Below are positions 6,544-8,850 of a stretch of DNA of 8,850 bases, piece by piece (within the stretch, counting starts at the first letter, position 1; the number at the start of each line of letters is the position of its first letter). Both the position numbers and the translations under genes were made by a program. Under the pieces are notes generated by a model. That model saw only the letters and a list, made by a program, of their open reading frames with translations. It had not been told where the DNA came from and ran no database searches. Location: assembly GCA_028696365.1 (NCBI GenBank), contig JAQVHG010000077.1, positions 1 through 8,850 on the forward strand, in the 5' to 3' direction. This stretch comes from Methanofollis sp. (GTDB lineage Archaea > Halobacteriota > Methanomicrobia > Methanomicrobiales > Methanofollaceae).

Positions 6544-6561
6544 GAGGGCACTGTCGCCCTC
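6544..6561. other. Small perfect hairpin
   Basis: GAGGGC (6544-6549) pairs with GCCCTC (6556-6561) over the loop ACTGTC. No T run follows on either strand and no gene end is adjacent, so its role is unknown. Confidence 0.3.
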
Positions 6562-6633
6562 AACCTATCGTGTTCGCGGGAGGACCAAGGGGATGCAACT
6601 CCTCGTCAGTGAATTTTATCTAAAGGGTTTACT

Positions 6634-6738
6634 ATGAAAATGATCCTGAAAATTATCTCTCCAAGTTTCTATAATGGTTTGAGTTCATCAAACACCTTCA
6701 GGACTGATACACAGACTGCAGATTTCTCTCCTGAATGA
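6634..6738 (+). CDS. Candidate 34-aa small ORF
   Basis: ATG to TGA encodes MKMILKIISPSFYNGLSSSN and 14 further residues. An ATTTTATC TATA-like box lies at 6613-6620, and AAAGGG just before the ATG is a weak ribosome site. The first 17 bases (ATGAAAATGATCCTGAA) are the exact reverse complement of 7063-7079, so the start lies within a repeat. This could be chance; there is no family and no context to support expression. Confidence 0.15.
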   Translation: MKMILKIISPSFYNGLSSSNTFRTDTQTADFSPE

Positions 6739-6748
6739 TCGAGCCTCT

Positions 6749-6817
6749 GCCTTCCCGTGCCTATCTTCATCCCGGGGGTCTGGGGGCAGCGCCCCCGGCA
6801 TGATGGTGTGGGAAGGC
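6749..6817 (-). repeat. GC-rich inverted-repeat element, copy 4 (opposite orientation)
   Basis: A 69-bp element with perfect 8-bp terminal arms GCCTTCCC (6749-6756) and GGGAAGGC (6810-6817). The core is CTGGGGGC-AGC-GCCCCCGG (6780-6798). On the minus strand it aligns with copy 1 over its full length with only a one-base length difference, making these the best-preserved pair in the window. The two lie in inverted orientation about 1.6 kb apart and flank the acidic-protein gene. Confidence 0.75.
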
Positions 6818-6882
6818 CACGCCGATCAGAGGTGCCGCCCTTATCATAGGACCTGTACTCTCGTCTTGTGCCGGAGGGATTG

Positions 6883-6926
6883 GCCGCCCCCCTGGATCCC
6901 CCACAACGAGGACAGACGGGGGCGGC
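6883..6926. other. 9-bp GC hairpin with 26-nt loop
   Basis: GCCGCCCCC (6883-6891) pairs perfectly with GGGGGCGGC (6918-6926). The loop begins CTGGATCCCCC, a weak echo of the CCCCCAGACCCCC core of the GC-rich elements. It could be a rearranged relative of that family or an independent structured site. Confidence 0.35.
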
Positions 6927-6975
6927 TATTCGATGATGTTCCCATGTGGTGTCTCACTCGGAAGGAGGAACACAG

Positions 6976-7080
6976 ATGAGTGCACGAGCAGGAGACTCAC
7001 GATCATTTTCATCCTGTATGCCCGAGCCAGGGGGTTCATGCCCGATTCTACAAAACCGATCTTCAGGATCATTTTCATGA
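6976..7080 (+). CDS. Candidate 34-aa small ORF with strong ribosome site
   Basis: GGAGGA at 6964-6969, 6 nt before ATG 6976, is the strongest Shine-Dalgarno match in the non-coding region. The peptide starts MSARAGDSRSFSSCMPEPGG and is rich in Ser, with two Cys and no membrane segment or known family. A direct repeat GATCATTTTCAT (7001-7012 and 7068-7079) gives SFS near both ends of the peptide. The Shine-Dalgarno site and ATG fall in the loop of a bulged stem (6951-6960 with 6985-6996). It ends one base before repeat copy B. Translation is uncertain. Confidence 0.25.
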   Translation: MSARAGDSRSFSSCMPEPGGSCPILQNRSSGSFS

Positions 7081-7180
7081 AGGTCATCCCAAAAGATAGC
7101 AATGAACTATAGTGGAGAGAACTTCACCTCTTCATTGCGCACCCATGCATCCATCCCTTATCTTCCCCCACCACACCGCA
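7081..7180 (+). repeat. Dispersed repeat, copy B, with truncated hairpin element
   Basis: This is the second copy of the repeat at 5028. It opens with the identical AGGTCATCCCAAAA, then GATAGCA, TTGCG and CCATGCATCCATCC. At its right end CTTCCCCCACCACACCGCAC recalls the left arm of the GC-rich element, but the hairpin core is gone and GGGAGAACGG follows. The next ~210 nt to the rnc stop show no gene, only the U-rich site described separately. Confidence 0.55.
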
Positions 7181-7324
7181 CGGGAGAACGGTAATCTTCA
7201 GATTGTGGTTGCGAGGATGAGAGCACCTCCCACGCATTGGCGTGAACCTGTGGATCATACCTATTCAACTCTCGTGTTCAACTCCCTACTCAATTGACCC
7301 TGTCCGTCCCCTCCCAGAGACGAT

Positions 7325-7343
7325 CAGAGAAAACAGAGAAAAT
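7325..7343 (-). terminator. U-rich 3' end downstream of rnc
   Basis: On the minus strand, about 48-66 nt after the rnc stop, the sequence reads ATTTTCTCTGTTTTCTCTG, a tandem TTTTCTCTG. Such U-rich tracts without a stem are typical archaeal termination sites, and aCPSF1 from this same window would be the expected factor. Confidence 0.45.
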
Positions 7344-7390
7344 CCCACACACCAGAGCGCTCCTCATCCACATGCCAGGTCTGTCCTGTA

Positions 7391-8113
7391 TTATTTCAAC
7401 ACCCTCTCTGCCCTCTCCTCCAGGGCTGCGAGGGCCTTCCGTGCTGCGGCCCGTTTTGAGTCGGCTTTGCTGCGGCCCAGGCCCCTTGCTGAGAGAATTC
7501 CAGGGGCGGTGACCGCACAGGCAAAGGTAGGGGCATGGTCAGGACCAGCGCGCCCAAGGAGGTGGTACTCGGGCATCTCGTTGTATGTCTGTTGGAGATG
7601 TTCCTGGAGCCTGCCGATGACGTTGCCGGTCGGGTCAAAGTGAAGGACGTCGTCAGCGATGAGCCCGAGGACGATCTCGCGCGTCCGGTCGAGGCCGAGG
7701 TGGAGATAGAGGGCGCAGATGAAGGCCTCGAAGACGTCGGCGATGATCGAGCGGGTGAGGGACTGGCCGGCACCGAGGAGGATGTGCTGTTCCAACCCGA
7801 TCCCGGTGCCGGGGACGATCGTCCCCAGATGCTCATTCTTGGTCGCCTCCATCCGTTTGGAGAGCGCACCCTCTGAGCAGTCAAAGTGGCAGAAGAGATA
7901 TTCGGCCACTATGAAGTTGAGGACGCGGTCGCCGAGGAACTCGATCCGCTCGTAGTCCAGACGGGGGAAGGGCCCGAGGGGGTGCTCGTAGGCATAAGAG
8001 CGATGCGTCAGGGCTTGGTCATATCGTGCGAGGGCATCGTCGTCAGGGTCGATGACGTCGATCCCTGGCTGTGCAAGAAACTGTATGAGTTCTTTTTTTC
8101 TGGTCCATTCCAT
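7391..8113 (-). CDS. rnc: Ribonuclease III, bacterial type with dsRBD
   Basis: A 240-aa complete RNase III, which cuts double-stranded RNA as a homodimer with Mg2+. The RNase III domain (about 8-155) contains the signature ERIEFLGDRVL with E58 and D62, the EGALSKRMEATKNEHL segment, the LGAGQ motif and IIADVFEA with D126 and E129. All four metal-binding acidic residues are therefore present. The double-stranded-RNA-binding domain (about 165-236) shows LQEHLQQ, PEYHLLGRAGPDHAPTF and the helix SKADSKRAAARKALAAL. GGTGG about 6 nt before the ATG is a fair ribosome site. Length equals that of bacterial enzymes. Most archaea lack RNase III, so old transfer from bacteria is likely, though codon use now resembles the neighbours. 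It is transcribed divergently from the aldehyde dehydrogenase gene. Confidence 0.95.
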   Translation of the reverse strand: MEWTRKKELIQFLAQPGIDVIDPDDDALARYDQALTHRSYAYEHPLGPFPRLDYERIEFLGDRVLNFIVAEYLFCHFDCSEGALSKRMEATKNEHLGTIVPGTGIGLEQHILLGAGQSLTRSIIADVFEAFICALYLHLGLDRTREIVLGLIADDVLHFDPTGNVIGRLQEHLQQTYNEMPEYHLLGRAGPDHAPTFACAVTAPGILSARGLGRSKADSKRAAARKALAALEERAERVLK

Positions 8114-8138
8114 CGAATAACCACCGTCAGGTGAGGTT

Positions 8139-8154
8139 GGCCTGCCCGCAGGCC
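8139..8154. promoter_or_regulatory. Palindrome between the divergent rnc and ALDH genes
   Basis: GGCCTG (8139-8144), CCCG, CAGGCC (8149-8154) form a perfect inverted repeat in the 84-nt divergent intergenic region. It lies 25 nt upstream of the rnc start and 43 nt upstream of the ALDH start. It may be an operator or a hairpin in a leader. An AAATATAG at 8177-8184 is TATA-like but too close to the ALDH start to serve as its promoter with a normal leader. Confidence 0.3.
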
Positions 8155-8197
8155 GGGGAAAAGGCTATTGTGCAGAGAAATATAGAAGTGACGCATT

Positions 8198-8850
8198 ATG
8201 AAGATGCTCATCGGAGGAGAATGGGAGACGGCAGCGAGCGACGGAGAGATGGAGGTGATCAACCCGGCAACCTGGGAGACAGTCGGGGTGGTCCCGCAGG
8301 GCGGCCACGAGGACGCAAGGGCAGCAGTAGACGCCGCAGGCGAGGCGTGCTCTGGCTGGGCCGCCCTCCCGCCAGTCGAACGAGGGAAGATCCTCTTCAG
8401 GACGGCGGCGCTGGTCCGTGAGGAGGTGGGGCGGCTTGCAGCCACCTTAGTTGCAGAGCAGGGCAAACCCCTGCGCGAGGCGACCGACGAGGTGCGCGGG
8501 TTCGCCCATGTCCTGGAGTATTATGCCGGGCTCTCTTCCTCGCTGTACGGGGAGAGCATCAACACCAAGCCCTACGGACGGATCATCGTCGAGAGGCGCC
8601 CTCTCGGGATCTGTGCCGGGATCATCCCCTGGAACATGCCGGTGATGATCGCGGGATGGAAGATCGGACCGGCCCTGACGGCCGGGAACACCATGGTGCT
8701 CAAACCGGCGAGCACCACCCCGCTGACAACCCTTGCCATCGGCGATCTCTTTCTCAAGGCAGGTCTGCCGGCCGGGGTCCTCAACATCGTCACTGGTCCT
8801 GGCAAGACCGTAGGCGAGGCCCTGGTTACGCATCCAGACGTCAGGAAGAT
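8198..8850 (+). CDS. NAD(P)-dependent aldehyde dehydrogenase, N-terminal part
   Basis: The first 217 codons of an aldehyde dehydrogenase superfamily enzyme, cut by the window end; full-length relatives have about 450-500 residues. It opens MKMLIGGEW, the usual N-terminal strand, and continues INPATWETVGVVP. The coenzyme-binding region includes GIIPWNMPVM with the conserved Asn146, followed by KIGPALTAGNTMVLKPAS with Lys169, which binds the NAD(P) ribose/phosphate in the family. It then reads AGLPAGVLNIVTGPG. The catalytic Cys and Glu lie beyond the window. It resembles succinate-semialdehyde or lactaldehyde dehydrogenases, but the substrate cannot be settled from this half. I chose ATG 8198 because GAAGTGA lies 6 nt upstream; ATG 8204 would lose only two residues. 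Confidence 0.93.
   Translation, partial: MKMLIGGEWETAASDGEMEVINPATWETVGVVPQGGHEDARAAVDAAGEACSGWAALPPVERGKILFRTAALVREEVGRLAATLVAEQGKPLREATDEVRGFAHVLEYYAGLSSSLYGESINTKPYGRIIVERRPLGICAGIIPWNMPVMIAGWKIGPALTAGNTMVLKPASTTPLTTLAIGDLFLKAGLPAGVLNIVTGPGKTVGEALVTHPDVRK

Noticed and set aside
5126..6817. CRISPR array
   Set aside because: The repeats are in mixed orientation, irregularly spaced by hundreds of bases and differ in sequence, and no cas genes are present.
7112..7297. 61-codon plus-strand ORF starting with GTG
   Set aside because: It lies over dispersed repeat copy B and has no ribosome site or family resemblance, so it is most likely a chance frame.
7535..7876. Plus-strand ORF of 113 codons opposite rnc
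   Set aside because: It is antisense to a clear RNase III gene and has an acidic shadow composition produced by the codon bias of the minus strand.

Overview
The window looks like a chromosomal segment of a methanogenic euryarchaeon, most likely of the order Methanomicrobiales. The support is an archaeal 20S proteasome beta subunit with its short propeptide, an archaeal KH/beta-CASP nuclease (aCPSF1/FttA), archaeal TATA-like elements, GGTGA-type Shine-Dalgarno sites and a moderately GC-rich coding style. The order is inferred from gene content and style, not from a database match.

Layout. Positions 1-4955 are a dense, co-oriented plus-strand block. It holds the 3' end of a universal stress protein, a four-CBS-domain protein, psmB, the aCPSF1 termination/RNA-processing nuclease and a 12-TM MFS transporter that starts on the base after the aCPSF1 stop. 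Gaps are 20 nt or less, except a 77-nt promoter-like gap before psmB and a 22-nt gap with a T7 tract before aCPSF1. The block joins stress and nucleotide sensing (Usp, CBS), protein degradation (proteasome) and RNA 3'-end formation (aCPSF1).

Positions 4956-7390 are unusual for an archaeal chromosome: about 2.4 kb with one convincing gene, a 140-aa very acidic protein of unknown function (5962-6384). The rest is repeat-rich. It contains four copies, in both orientations, of a roughly 65-70 bp GC-rich hairpin element with GCCTTCCC/GGGAAGGC-type ends, plus a truncated fifth. It also contains a longer direct repeat (near 5028 and 7081), a 177-bp element with about 33-35 bp terminal inverted repeats, several free-standing hairpins, two tiny ORF candidates and stop-free stretches that may be decayed genes.

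Positions 7391-8850 hold a divergent pair: a full-length bacterial-type RNase III with dsRNA-binding domain on the minus strand, and the first 217 codons of an NAD(P)-dependent aldehyde dehydrogenase on the plus strand, cut by the window end. RNase III is uncommon in archaea. Its position beside a cluster of perfect-hairpin repeats is worth noting, although a functional link is only a hypothesis.
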